Origin: Paraburkholderia tropica
GTDB lineage: Bacteria > Pseudomonadota > Gammaproteobacteria > Burkholderiales > Burkholderiaceae
Assembly (NCBI RefSeq): GCF_900109265.1
Contig: NZ_FNZM01000009.1
Location: 186,001 to 250,000 of the forward strand
DNA: 64,000 nt
Reading direction: 5' to 3'
In this document: positions 39,306-49,330 of the stretch, piece after piece
Layout: each line of letters begins with the position of its first letter
Numbering within the stretch: position 1 is the stretch's first letter
Program-made: the position numbers and the translations under genes
Notes under the pieces: generated by a model
Told to the model about the DNA's origin: nothing
The model's database searches: none
What the model saw: only the letters and a program-made list of their open reading frames with translations

Positions 39306-39321
39306 TTCTCATATTTCAGGA
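39306..39321 (+). promoter_or_regulatory. hip operator-like site C
   Basis: TTCTCATATTTCAGGA, followed by ATTATTCCG, which also follows site A in the plus-strand reading. Its centre lies 50 bp from site B. Confidence 0.75.
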
Positions 39322-39354
39322 ATTATTCCGTACGATCCACGGTTACGCTTGTTA

Positions 39355-39370
39355 TTCTGATATTTCAGGA
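39355..39370 (+). promoter_or_regulatory. hip operator-like site D
   Basis: TTCTGATATTTCAGGA, nearly palindromic (TTCTGA and TCAGGA arms). Its centre lies 49 bp from site C and it is about 30 bp beyond the moaE stop codon. Confidence 0.75.
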
Positions 39371-39400
39371 ACAATCGATAGAATACGCACGCATGCGTGT

Positions 39401-39883
39401 TTAATCCGGCTTGACCGCCGCATTCCCCGACTCGATCCCCCAACGCGCCAGCGCCGCGTCGTCGCTTTCGCGCGCATCGACCCAGCGCGCGCCGTGCTCG
39501 GTCGCTTCCTTCTTCCAGAACGGCGCTTCGCTTTTCAGGTAATCCATCACGAACTCGCAAGACGCGAACGCATCGCCGCGATGCTTCGACGTCGTCGCGA
39601 CCAGCACGATCTGGTCGAGCGGCGCGAGCTGGCCGACCCGATGCACGATCAGCACCTCGATGCCCGGCCAACGCGTGCGCGCCGCCTCGACGATGTTCTC
39701 CAGCGCCTTCTCCGTCATCCCCGGATAGTGCTCGAGCTCCATCCCCGCGACCGCGCTGCCGTCGTTCAGGTCGCGCACGGTGCCGACAAAGCACGCCACC
39801 GCGCCGATCGACGGATTGTTGGCGCGCAGTTGCGCGACTTCGGTCGTCAGGTCGAAATCCCCGGTCTGAACCCGCACGGGCAT
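39401..39883 (-). CDS. moaE: molybdopterin synthase catalytic subunit MoaE
   Basis: MoaE, with MoaD, inserts the dithiolene sulfurs into precursor Z to form molybdopterin. The 160-residue protein shows the family motifs ACFVGTVRDLN, LEHYPGMTEKALENI and VDYLK-type catalytic Lys segment (DYLKSEAPFWKKE). The start is placed at MPVRVQTGDF, where the fold begins. It lies 29 bp after moaD in moeA-moaD-moaE. Confidence 0.96.
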   Translation of the reverse strand: MPVRVQTGDFDLTTEVAQLRANNPSIGAVACFVGTVRDLNDGSAVAGMELEHYPGMTEKALENIVEAARTRWPGIEVLIVHRVGQLAPLDQIVLVATTSKHRGDAFASCEFVMDYLKSEAPFWKKEATEHGARWVDARESDDAALARWGIESGNAAVKPD

Positions 39884-39912
39884 GACTGCTCTCCTTAATC
39901 GTCGTGAGGGAT

Positions 39913-40170
39913 TCAGCCGCCGGTGACGGGCGGGAAAAACGCGACTTCGCAGCCTTCGGTAATGCGCGTGCGCGGGTCGGTCATGACGTGGTTGCACGCC
40001 ATGCGCAGCGAACGGCCTTCCGCCAGCGTCTCCGCCCAGACGCCGCCGCGTGCGCGCAGCCAGCCGCGCACATCGCCGACCGTGACGATGCTGTCGGGCA
40101 GCGTGACCGTTTCATCGGCGACGCCCAGTGCTTCACGCACGCTCGCAAAAAATTTCAGCTGGATTTTCAT
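39913..40170 (-). CDS. moaD: molybdopterin synthase sulfur carrier MoaD
   Basis: This 85-residue ubiquitin-like sulfur carrier begins MKIQLKFFASVREALG and ends VAFFPPVTGG. The C-terminal Gly-Gly is needed for adenylation and thiocarboxylation by MoeB. An 18-residue upstream frame has no ribosome site. It lies 10 bp after moeA. Confidence 0.95.
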   Translation of the reverse strand: MKIQLKFFASVREALGVADETVTLPDSIVTVGDVRGWLRARGGVWAETLAEGRSLRMACNHVMTDPRTRITEGCEVAFFPPVTGG

Positions 40171-40180
40171 CGTTTCAAAC

Positions 40181-41470
40181 TCAGTACAGCAATTCGGTAA
40201 AGGGGATGAAGCGCACGATCTCACCGGCGCTGATCGTATGATTCGGCGGATTGTCGATGATGCCGTCGCCCCAGACCGTCGAAGTCAGCACCGCCGAACT
40301 CTGGTTCGAGAACAGGTCGAGGCCGCCCGCCGGATTCACGCGCGCGCGCAGGAACTCGTTGCGGCGATCCGATTTGGTCTGCGTGAAATCGGCGCGCAGC
40401 GACAACGCGCGCGGGCTGACGTGCGCGACACCCGCGAGACGCAGCAGGAACGGGCGCACGAACAGCAGGAAGGTCACGAAGCTCGACACCGGATTGCCCG
40501 GCAGCCCGATGAAAAACGCCTGCCCCGCTTCGTTCGCGCCACGCCGCACCGCGCCGAACGCGAGCGGCTTGCCCGGCTTCATGGCGATCTGCCACATGCC
40601 GATATGGCCTTCCGCCTCTACGGCCGGACGCACATGATCTTCCTCGCCCACCGACACACCGCCCGAGGTCAGAATCAGATCGTGCTGCGCGGCGGCTTCG
40701 CGCAAGGTCGCGCGCGTGGCGTCGAGCTGATCGGGAACGATGCCGTAATCGGTCACGTCGCAGCCCAGATTGCGCAGCAGGCCCGTGAGCGTGAAACGGT
40801 TCGAGTTGTAGATCGCGCCGGGCTTGAGCGGCTCGCCGGGCATCGTCAGTTCGTCGCCGGTGAAGAACACCGCCACCTTCACGCGGCGCGTAACCGTGAG
40901 CGTCGCGCAGCCGACCGAGGCCGCCAGCCCGAGCGCCGCGGGCGACAGGCGCGTGCCCACGGGCAGGATCACCGAATCCTTCTTGATGTCCGCGCCCTGG
41001 GCCGTGATCCACTCGCCGGCCTTGGGCGTGTGCAGGATCGTCACTTCGCCGTCGCCGGCTTCGGCCTGCTCCTGCATCACCACGGCGTCCGCGCCCGGCG
41101 GCACGGTCGCGCCCGTGAAGATGCGCGCCGCCGTGCCTGCCGCGAGCGGCTGCGGCGCGTGACCGGCCGGAATGCGCTGCGAGACCGGCAAGCGGCGGCT
41201 GCCTTGATGCAGGTCGGCCGCGCGCACGGCGTAGCCGTCCATCGCGCTCGTGTTCATCGGCGGCACGTCGAGCGGCGACACCACCTCGACCGCCAGCACG
41301 CGGTTGAGCGCGTCGAAGGTCGAGAGCGTTTCGGTTTGCGTGAGCGGCTGCGCGGCGGCGAGCAAGGTCGCGAGCGCGTCGGCGGTCGAGATCATCGGCG
41401 GGCGCGGGGCGCCTGTAGCGGCGTTCGTGGCGGCGCGGGTGCCTGAATTCGGGGCTTGGGGCGTGGACAT
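40181..41470 (-). CDS. moeA: molybdopterin molybdenumtransferase MoeA
   Basis: MoeA inserts molybdate into adenylated molybdopterin. The 429-residue protein has the conserved PPMNTSAMDGYAV motif, ARIFTGATVPPGADAVV, the MPT-binding domain motifs TGDEL and SGGVSVGEEDHV, and the C-terminal domain. The ATG at 41470 gives a short Ala-rich N-terminal tail before ISTADALATLLA. It starts a moeA-moaD-moaE unit. The 211-bp gap upstream separates it from thrC. Confidence 0.96.
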   Translation of the reverse strand: MSTPQAPNSGTRAATNAATGAPRPPMISTADALATLLAAAQPLTQTETLSTFDALNRVLAVEVVSPLDVPPMNTSAMDGYAVRAADLHQGSRRLPVSQRIPAGHAPQPLAAGTAARIFTGATVPPGADAVVMQEQAEAGDGEVTILHTPKAGEWITAQGADIKKDSVILPVGTRLSPAALGLAASVGCATLTVTRRVKVAVFFTGDELTMPGEPLKPGAIYNSNRFTLTGLLRNLGCDVTDYGIVPDQLDATRATLREAAAQHDLILTSGGVSVGEEDHVRPAVEAEGHIGMWQIAMKPGKPLAFGAVRRGANEAGQAFFIGLPGNPVSSFVTFLLFVRPFLLRLAGVAHVSPRALSLRADFTQTKSDRRNEFLRARVNPAGGLDLFSNQSSAVLTSTVWGDGIIDNPPNHTISAGEIVRFIPFTELLY

Positions 41471-41681
41471 GGGCGGGATGTTGGGGCGTACGGGACGAGG
41501 CGCGATCCGCGGTGCTTGCAGAGCGCTCCGCGCGACGCCTTCGGCAGTGGGTCTGCCGTTATTGTAGCGGCGGGCAGGCGGCATTGCGCCGCGTGCCCTT
41601 ATGCCGTGAATTCGCCGTGTGCGTCGAGGACTGCGCGCCGCGAGCGGCTCGCGCCCGCGGCGGGTACGGCAGCAGAACCGA

Positions 41682-43133
41682 TCAGTCCTGCGTGTGCGCG
41701 GTGATGTAGTCCTTCACCTGCTTCGCGTCGGCGGCCACCACTTCGAAACGCTGCGGCAGCGCCTCCAGGCCTTCGAACGCCGCCGGACGCTCGGCTTCGC
41801 GATCGAGCGCTTCGCGGATCGTCTCGCCGAACTTCACCGGCTGCGCCGTTTCCAGCACGATCATCGGCACGCCCGGTTGCAGGTGCTCGCGCGCGACCTT
41901 CACGCCGTCGGCCGTATGTGTGTCGATCATCGTCTTGTAGCGCGTGAAGACGTCGCGGATCGTCGCGATACGGTCGTCGTGGCCGCTGCGGCCCGACACG
42001 AAGCCGAACTGCTGCACGCGCACGAAGTCGCCGCTCGCCGCGAGATCGAAACCGCCCTTCTCCTCGACGTCGCGGAACAGCTGCGCGACGCGCGCCGGAT
42101 CGCGGCCCAGCAGGTCATAGACGAAGCGCTCGAAGTTCGAGGCCTTCGAGATGTCCATGCTCGGGCTGGTCGTGTGATACGTCTCGGCCGACGCGCGCAC
42201 GCGATAGACGCCGGTGCGGAAGAACTCGTCGAGCACGTCGTTCTCGTTGGTCGCGACCACGAGCTTTTCGATCGGCAGGCCCATCATGCGCGCGATGTGA
42301 CCCGCGCAGACGTTGCCGAAGTTGCCCGAAGGGACCGTGAACGACACGCGCTCGTCGTTGCTCTTCGTGGCGGCAAAATAGCCCGCGAAGTAGTAGACGA
42401 CCTGCGCCACGACGCGCGCCCAGTTGATCGAATTGACCGTGCCGATCTTGTGCGCGGCCTTGTACGCGTGATCGTTCGAGACCGCCTTGACGATGTCCTG
42501 GCAGTCGTCGAACACGCCTTCCACCGCGAGGTTGAAGATGTTCGGATCCTGGAGGCTGAACATCTGCGCGGTCTGGAACGCGCTCATCTTCTTGTGCGGC
42601 GAGAGCATGAACACGCGCACGCCCTTCTTGCCGCGCATCGCGTATTCCGCCGCGCTGCCCGTGTCGCCCGACGTGGCGCCCAGAATGTTCAGCTGCTGGC
42701 CGGCTTTGGCGAGCGTGTACTCGAACAGATTGCCGAGCAGCTGCATCGCCATGTCCTTGAACGCGAGCGTCGGACCGTTCGAGAGTTCGAGCAGCGAGAG
42801 CGTCGTGCCGTTTTCCTCGCCGAGCGTGGTGAGCGGCGTGATCTTGCTCGCGTCCTCGCCGTGGCGCACGTTGCAGTACGTGGCCGCGGTGTAGGTGCGG
42901 CGCGTGAGGTCGCGCAGATCGTCGGCGGGAATGTCGTCGCTGAACTTCGAGAGGACCTCGAACGCGAGGTCCGCGTACGAGAGACCGCGCCAGCGCGCGA
43001 GTTCTTCCTTGCCGATCTGCGGATACTGCGCCGGCAGATACAGGCCGCCGTCGCGTGCGAGGCCGCCCAGCAGGATGTCCGAGAACGAATGCTGCTCGCC
43101 GGCGCCCGCGCCGCGCGTGGATACGTAATTCAT
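41682..43133 (-). CDS. thrC: threonine synthase
   Basis: This PLP enzyme converts O-phosphohomoserine to threonine, the last step of the pathway that hom feeds. The 483-residue protein starts MNYVSTRGAG, has the PLP-lysine site PTLAFKDMAMQ and the Ser/Gly-rich phosphate loop GATSGDTGSAAE. Length is that of the long (E. coli/yeast) class. It lies 19 bp after hom, so the two are co-transcribed. Confidence 0.97.
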   Translation of the reverse strand: MNYVSTRGAGAGEQHSFSDILLGGLARDGGLYLPAQYPQIGKEELARWRGLSYADLAFEVLSKFSDDIPADDLRDLTRRTYTAATYCNVRHGEDASKITPLTTLGEENGTTLSLLELSNGPTLAFKDMAMQLLGNLFEYTLAKAGQQLNILGATSGDTGSAAEYAMRGKKGVRVFMLSPHKKMSAFQTAQMFSLQDPNIFNLAVEGVFDDCQDIVKAVSNDHAYKAAHKIGTVNSINWARVVAQVVYYFAGYFAATKSNDERVSFTVPSGNFGNVCAGHIARMMGLPIEKLVVATNENDVLDEFFRTGVYRVRASAETYHTTSPSMDISKASNFERFVYDLLGRDPARVAQLFRDVEEKGGFDLAASGDFVRVQQFGFVSGRSGHDDRIATIRDVFTRYKTMIDTHTADGVKVAREHLQPGVPMIVLETAQPVKFGETIREALDREAERPAAFEGLEALPQRFEVVAADAKQVKDYITAHTQD

Positions 43134-43152
43134 TGCTGGTCCTTGCCTTACC

Positions 43153-44484
<1,332 letters not shown>

Positions 44485-44568
44485 GCAGCGTGTGTTCGTC
44501 TAAGTGTGTGAAAAGGAAATGCGTTTGCGTGGCGTTTTTCGTGGCGTCTGCGTGACGGGTGCCGTCGC

Positions 44569-45807
44569 TCAGGTGCCGTGACGCTGGCGATAGCCGTCGA
44601 GGAAGCGCGCGATCCGGTTGATCGAATCGGTCAGGTCGTCGACGTTCGGCAGGAACACCACGCGGAAGTGATCCGGCTGCTTCCAGTTGAAGCCCGTCCC
44701 CTGCACGAGCAGCACGCGCTCCTGCAGCAGCAGATCGAGGATGAACTGCTGGTCGTCCTGGATCGGATAAAGCTTCGGGTCCAGACGCGGGAACATGTAC
44801 AGCGCCGCTTCCGGCTTCACGCAGCTCACGCCCGGAATGGCCGTGAGCATGTTGTACGCGAGTTCGCGCTGGCGATACAGGCGGCCGCCCGGCTGGATCA
44901 GCTCGTTGATGCTCTGGTAGCCGCCGAGCGCCGTCTGGATGGCGTACTGGCCCGGCACGTTCGCGCACAGGCGCATCGACGCGAGAATGCCGAGGCCTTC
45001 GGTGTAGTCCTTCGAGCGGCGGCGGTTTTCGCCCGTCATGCCCGAGAGGAACATCCAGCCGGCGCGGTAGCCGCACGCGCGGTAGCTCTTCGAGAGGCTG
45101 TTGAGCGTGACCGTGATGACGTCTTCCGAGAGCGAGCCGAGCGCCGTGTGCGTCTTGCCGTCGTAGATGATCTTGTCGTAGACCTCGTCGGCGAAGATGA
45201 TCAGGCCGTGCTCGCGCGCGATCGCCACGAGGCCTTGCAGCAGCTCGTCCGAATACAGCGCGCCCGTCGGGTTGTTCGGATTGATGACGACGAGCGCGCG
45301 CGTGTTCGGCGTGATCTTCGCGCGGATGTCGTCGAGATCGGGCATCCACGCGTTCGATTCGTCGCAGATGTAGTGAATGGGCGTGCCGCCCGACAGGCTC
45401 ACGGCCGCCGTCCAGAGCGGATAGTCGGGCGCGGGCAGCAGCACTTCGTCGCCGTCGTTCAGCAGCGCCTGCATGGCCATCACGATCAGCTCGGACGCGC
45501 CGTTGCCGATGTAGATGTCGTCGAGCTCGACGCCCTTGACGCCCTTTTGCTGGGCGTAATGCATGATCGCCTTGCGCGCGGCGAACACGCCCTTCGAGTC
45601 CGAATAGCCCGAGGAGCCCGGCAGGTTCAGGATCATGTCCTGAATGACCTCGTCCGGCGCGTCGAAGCCGAACGGCGCCAGATTGCCGATGTTCAGCTTG
45701 ATGATGCGATGGCCTTCTTCTTCGAGGCGCTTGGCATGCTCGAGCACCGGCCCGCGGATGTCGTAGCAAACGTTCTGCAGCTTGTTGGATTTGAGAATCG
45801 GTTTCAC
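44569..45807 (-). CDS. alaA: AlaA-type pyridoxal-phosphate aminotransferase
   Basis: This 412-residue class I/II aminotransferase closely resembles AlaA (YfbQ), which makes alanine from pyruvate with glutamate as donor. It has the N-terminal signature DIRGPVLEHAKRLEEEGH, the PLP phosphate loop GNGASELI, NPNNPTGA, and the Schiff-base Lys in SLSKSYRACGYRAG. It precedes hom on the same strand with an 84-bp gap. A homoserine-related role is possible from context, but sequence points to alanine synthesis. Confidence 0.9.
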   Translation of the reverse strand: MKPILKSNKLQNVCYDIRGPVLEHAKRLEEEGHRIIKLNIGNLAPFGFDAPDEVIQDMILNLPGSSGYSDSKGVFAARKAIMHYAQQKGVKGVELDDIYIGNGASELIVMAMQALLNDGDEVLLPAPDYPLWTAAVSLSGGTPIHYICDESNAWMPDLDDIRAKITPNTRALVVINPNNPTGALYSDELLQGLVAIAREHGLIIFADEVYDKIIYDGKTHTALGSLSEDVITVTLNSLSKSYRACGYRAGWMFLSGMTGENRRRSKDYTEGLGILASMRLCANVPGQYAIQTALGGYQSINELIQPGGRLYRQRELAYNMLTAIPGVSCVKPEAALYMFPRLDPKLYPIQDDQQFILDLLLQERVLLVQGTGFNWKQPDHFRVVFLPNVDDLTDSINRIARFLDGYRQRHGT

Positions 45808-46344
45808 GGCGGGCTTTCGGTCTGGGAAACGGTCTTAAGGGGCCAAATAGGCGAGTCGGGCATTGGCCGGGCGCGGCATACCGGGTAACTATACAGAGCG
45901 GGCCGAACGGCGCACGGGCCGCGAGCCTGTCGAGGCAAGGGGCGAGCGTGGCTGCGGCACGGGCCAACTCCGGCTAACCACGGGAAACTGCGGACATCTT
46001 CGGGCAACGTGCCAGTTGCAGCTTGTGACTGCGTTCGCCGGCTGGGTGTGTCCACTGGGTGTATCCAGACAGGATGTCGCAGGCGAATGGCGCGGATGTG
46101 GCGCTCGGACTGACGGGCTCGAAGCGGTTCAGGCCGGACCCCGCTGGGGCGACGGCGCGCCGCGGCGGCTAAAAAGCTATAATTTAGCGGATTTTGACCG
46201 ACTTCCGCAATGCGCAAAGCGCCGTCACGGGCCGTGCCAGGCCACGGGCAGCGGCAGCGCGCGGCGTCCTTCGTCCGCGCCGTGCCTGCGCCGGCGCGCG
46301 CTGTCCGTAATAAGACCTTCGCTGAGACCTTCCGGAATTCCGTT
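45808..46344. other. intergenic stretch between alaA-like and Mth938-like genes
   Basis: About 537 bp contain the divergent upstream regions of both genes. A TATAAT box (46178-46183) sits inside a small inverted repeat (GCTAAA ... TTTAGC, 46168-46188) on the plus strand and is a likely promoter for the gene at 46345, although the -35 is weak. No gene is convincing; one frame reaching back to 46210 is basic and unlike the family. Confidence 0.5.
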
Positions 46345-46719
46345 TTGAAACTACACCAGGACTCCAGCGGCGCCCTGAACACCGTCACCGGTTATGGCGC
46401 CGATTACGTCGAGATCAATCTCGAGCGTCATAACGGCAGCATCCTCGTCATGCCTGACTCGCCGGTCCAGCCCTGGCCGGTGAATGCGTTCGACTCGCTC
46501 ACCCCCGACCATTTTGCGGCGCTGCTGCCGCTCAAGCCCGAAGTCGTCGTGTTCGGCAGCGGCGAGCGCCTGCGCTTTCCGCATCCGCGCCTGACCGCGC
46601 CGCTGTCGGCCCAGCGCATCGGCGTGGAGGCGATGGATTTCAAGGCCGCCTGCCGCACCTACAACATCCTGATGGCCGAAGGCCGCCGCGTGGCGCTCGC
46701 GCTGCTGATCGAAGCCTGA
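46345..46719 (+). CDS. Mth938-like domain protein (DUF498)
   Basis: This 124-residue protein of the Mth938/NDUFAF3-like fold begins, I infer, at TTG (46345; KLHQDSSG). The core shows YVEINLERHNGSILV, a mid strand PEVVVFGSGERL and the conserved C-terminal AACRTYNILMAEGRRVALALL. Relatives are small cytoplasmic proteins; the mitochondrial member helps complex I assembly, but the bacterial role is unknown. It is the gene before arnT, 211 bp apart. An alternative ATG at 46210 would add 45 basic residues absent from the family. Confidence 0.8.
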   Translation: MKLHQDSSGALNTVTGYGADYVEINLERHNGSILVMPDSPVQPWPVNAFDSLTPDHFAALLPLKPEVVVFGSGERLRFPHPRLTAPLSAQRIGVEAMDFKAACRTYNILMAEGRRVALALLIEA

Positions 46720-46930
46720 CTGAAGCCTGGTCGGGGCCTGATCGCAACCTGATTAAAGTCCGATCGCGCCCCGGATCGGCCGCCCGATCGCGCGGCCTCG
46801 TGCCCGCCCCTTAAGCTTGCCTTCAGGTACGCTCCCCGTGCCGTAGTACACTTGCGCGCCGCGCGGGCGAGGCGCGTATCCACGCCGCCACCCGACCGAC
46901 TGCAACGTTGACAAAAACAGGCTGGAATCC

Positions 46931-48622
46931 ATGAACGATACGCCCTCGCGGCTGCCGCTCAACCGCAGCGCGATCCTGCTTCTGATCGTCGCTCTCGCCG
47001 TGATCTGGTTCTTGCCGCTCGGCTGGCGCCATCTGCTGCCGAGCGACGAAGGCCGCTATGCCGAAATGGCGCGCGAAATGCTCGCGACCGGCGACTGGAT
47101 CACGCCGCGCTACAACGGCTACAAGTATTTCGAGAAGCCGCCCCTGCAAACCTGGATGAACGCGCTGACGTTCGCGTGGTTCGGCATCGGCGAATGGCAG
47201 GCGCGCCTCTACACGGCGCTGACCGGCTTCGCCGGCGTGCTGCTGGTCGGCTTCACCGGCGCGCGCGTGTTCAACGCCGCCACCGGCTTCTTCGCCGCCG
47301 TCGTGCTCGCCTGCGCGCCGTACTGGAACCTGATGGGCCACTTCAACACGCTCGACATGGCCCTGTCGTTCTGGATGGAACTCACGCTCTGCGCGCTGCT
47401 GCTCGCCCAGCGCCCCAATCTGCCGCGCAACACCGCGCGCCTGTGGATGTGGGTCTGCTGGGGCGCGATGGCGCTGGCCGTGCTCTCGAAGGGCCTCGTC
47501 GGCCTGATCCTGCCGGGCGCCGTGCTGGTGCTCTACACGCTGATCTCGCGCGACTGGGCGCTCTGGAAGCGCCTCTACCTCGTGAGCGGCCTGATCGTGT
47601 TCTTCGCGGTCGTATCGCCGTGGTTTGTGCTGGTGCAGGAGCGCAATCCCGAGTTCTTCAACTTCTTCTTCATCGTCCAGCAGTTCCAGCGCTATCTGAC
47701 GCCCGCGCAGAACCGCCCCGGCCCGTTCTATTACTTCGTGCCGGTAATGCTGGTCGGCTTACTGCCGTGGCTCTCCGTGAGCGTGCAGAGCGTGCGCCAC
47801 GCGCTGCGCACGCCGCGCCAGCCGAACGGCTTCGCGCCGGTCACGCTGATGCTGGTCTGGAGCGCCTTCATCTTCCTGTTCTTCAGCGCGTCGCATTCGA
47901 AGCTGATCTCGTACACGCTGCCGATCGCTCCGCCGCTCGCGCTCGTCATCGGCCTCTATCTGCCGCTGATGACGAAAAAGCAGTGGAATCGCCATCTGAT
48001 CGGCTATGCGCTGCTGGCCGTCGCGCTGATGGCGGGCTCGTTCGTACTCACGCGCCTCGGCGACTCGCGCAACCCCAACGCGCTCTACCGCGAGTACCAG
48101 GTCTGGGTGTTCGCCGCCGCCGCCGCCGCCTTCGTCGCGACCATGATCGGCTTGCGCATCGCTCGCGCGAAGAACACGCCCGAAACCGGCGCGCGCGCGC
48201 CCGCCGTGGCGCTCGGCACCGCGTGGCTGCTGCTCGCGACCATCGCCGGCACGGGCCACGACGTATTCGGCACGCTGAGTTCCGGCGCGCCGCTCGCGCC
48301 CGCCGTGCGCGCGGCCATCGCCAAAATGCCGCCCGACACGCCGTTCTATTCGGTCGGCGTGCTCGATCACACGCTGCCCTTCTACGTGCGCCACTCGATG
48401 ACGATGGTCCAGGTCACCGACGAACTGGCCTTCGGCATCTCCGAGGAACCGCAGAAATGGGTGCCGACCGTCGCCGAATGGGAGCAGCGCTGGAAGACCG
48501 AACGCTACGCGCTGGCGCTGCTGCCCGCGCAGCGCTACGACCAGCTGGCCGCGCAAGGCTTCCCGATGCAGGTGATCGCCCGCGACGCGCGCCGCGTGGT
48601 GGTGGAAAAGCCGCAGCCCTGA
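46931..48622 (+). CDS. arnT: lipid A L-Ara4N transferase ArnT
   Basis: ArnT moves 4-amino-4-deoxy-L-arabinose from undecaprenyl phosphate to lipid A at the periplasmic side, lowering the net negative charge and giving resistance to polymyxin. The 563-residue protein has about 12 hydrophobic segments, the catalytic-loop motif LPSDEGRYAEMAREM at about residue 37, the loop motif EKPPLQTWM, and a C-terminal soluble domain. It stands first in a run with the flippase, arnB, arnC, the two arnA halves and arnD. Ara4N synthesis is essential in some Burkholderia, so the locus may be as well. Confidence 0.95.
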   Translation: MNDTPSRLPLNRSAILLLIVALAVIWFLPLGWRHLLPSDEGRYAEMAREMLATGDWITPRYNGYKYFEKPPLQTWMNALTFAWFGIGEWQARLYTALTGFAGVLLVGFTGARVFNAATGFFAAVVLACAPYWNLMGHFNTLDMALSFWMELTLCALLLAQRPNLPRNTARLWMWVCWGAMALAVLSKGLVGLILPGAVLVLYTLISRDWALWKRLYLVSGLIVFFAVVSPWFVLVQERNPEFFNFFFIVQQFQRYLTPAQNRPGPFYYFVPVMLVGLLPWLSVSVQSVRHALRTPRQPNGFAPVTLMLVWSAFIFLFFSASHSKLISYTLPIAPPLALVIGLYLPLMTKKQWNRHLIGYALLAVALMAGSFVLTRLGDSRNPNALYREYQVWVFAAAAAAFVATMIGLRIARAKNTPETGARAPAVALGTAWLLLATIAGTGHDVFGTLSSGAPLAPAVRAAIAKMPPDTPFYSVGVLDHTLPFYVRHSMTMVQVTDELAFGISEEPQKWVPTVAEWEQRWKTERYALALLPAQRYDQLAAQGFPMQVIARDARRVVVEKPQP

Positions 48623-48799
48623 GCCTGGCGGATCGCGGGCGCGCATGAGCGATAATGGCGGGTTGTGACCCTGACGGCGCCGGCCCGGCAGCCGCGCAGC
48701 GCGCGGGCCGTTCCACGCGCCCGCCTGTGGCTGCCCGCCCGCCGCAGCGGCGTCGCGGACCGCGCCCGGTCCGCCCCCATAACCGAGTTGATCACCAGA

Positions 48800-49174
48800 A
48801 TGATGAATCCGATTTCCCTTATCTGCATCCTGGCCGGCGTCGGCCTGAATGCCTGTGCGCAACTGTTGCTGAAAGCCGGTGTCAATGCCGTTGGACACTT
48901 CGAATTCAGCCGTGCGAACATCCTGCCCATCGGCTGGAAGCTCGCCACGCAGCTGCCGATCATCGGCGGACTCACCTGCTACGTGTTCAGCGTGGTCGTG
49001 TGGATCGTGGGCCTCTCGCGCGTCGACGTCTCGATCGCTTACCCGATGCTCTCGCTCGGCTACGTGGTCAACGCGTTCGCGGCCTGGTATCTGTTCGGCG
49101 AAGTGATGAGCGTGCAGCGCCTCGTCGGCATCGGCATCATCCTGATCGGCGTGGTCGTGCTGGCGCGCAGCTGA
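48800..49174 (+). CDS. SMR-family flippase subunit (ArnE/ArnF-like)
   Basis: This 124-residue protein has four hydrophobic segments (NPISLICILAGVGLNACAQLLL, LPIIGGLTCYVFSVVVWIVGL, VSIAYPMLSLGYVVNAFAAWYLF, LVGIGIILIGVVVLARS). The GEVMSV... pattern matches small multidrug resistance/ArnE-F proteins that flip undecaprenyl-phosphate-Ara4N. E. coli needs two subunits (ArnE and ArnF); only one is present in this cluster. Start codons ATG-ATG at 48800 and 48803 are equally good; an upstream 45-codon extension is unconvincing. Confidence 0.85.
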   Translation: MMNPISLICILAGVGLNACAQLLLKAGVNAVGHFEFSRANILPIGWKLATQLPIIGGLTCYVFSVVVWIVGLSRVDVSIAYPMLSLGYVVNAFAAWYLFGEVMSVQRLVGIGIILIGVVVLARS

Positions 49175-49194
49175 TCGGCGCAGCCGGGCCATCC

Positions 49195-49257
49195 GCCACA
49201 TCGAAGCCACATCGAAGCCACATCGAAGCCACATCGAAGCGACATCGAAGCAAATCG
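49195..49257. repeat. five-plus tandem 11-bp units between the flippase gene and arnB
   Basis: Units start at 49195, 49206, 49217, 49228, 49239 and partially 49250. The first four read GCCACATCGAA exactly, the fifth GCGACATCGAA, and the sixth is broken (GCAAATCG). The period of 11 bp is close to one helical turn. It lies in the 156-bp gap before arnB. Confidence 0.92.
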
Positions 49258-49330
49258 TAAGGTCGGCGGCGCATGCTTCGCGCCGCCACAGCCTCACTCA
49301 CTATCTGACGTTCTGACGAGCCAAGCCCTC

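Noticed and set aside
46210..46344. N-terminal extension of the Mth938-like gene from ATG 46210
   Set aside because: The 45 added residues are basic and unlike the family. The TTG at 46345 gives the normal length, though start mapping would settle it.
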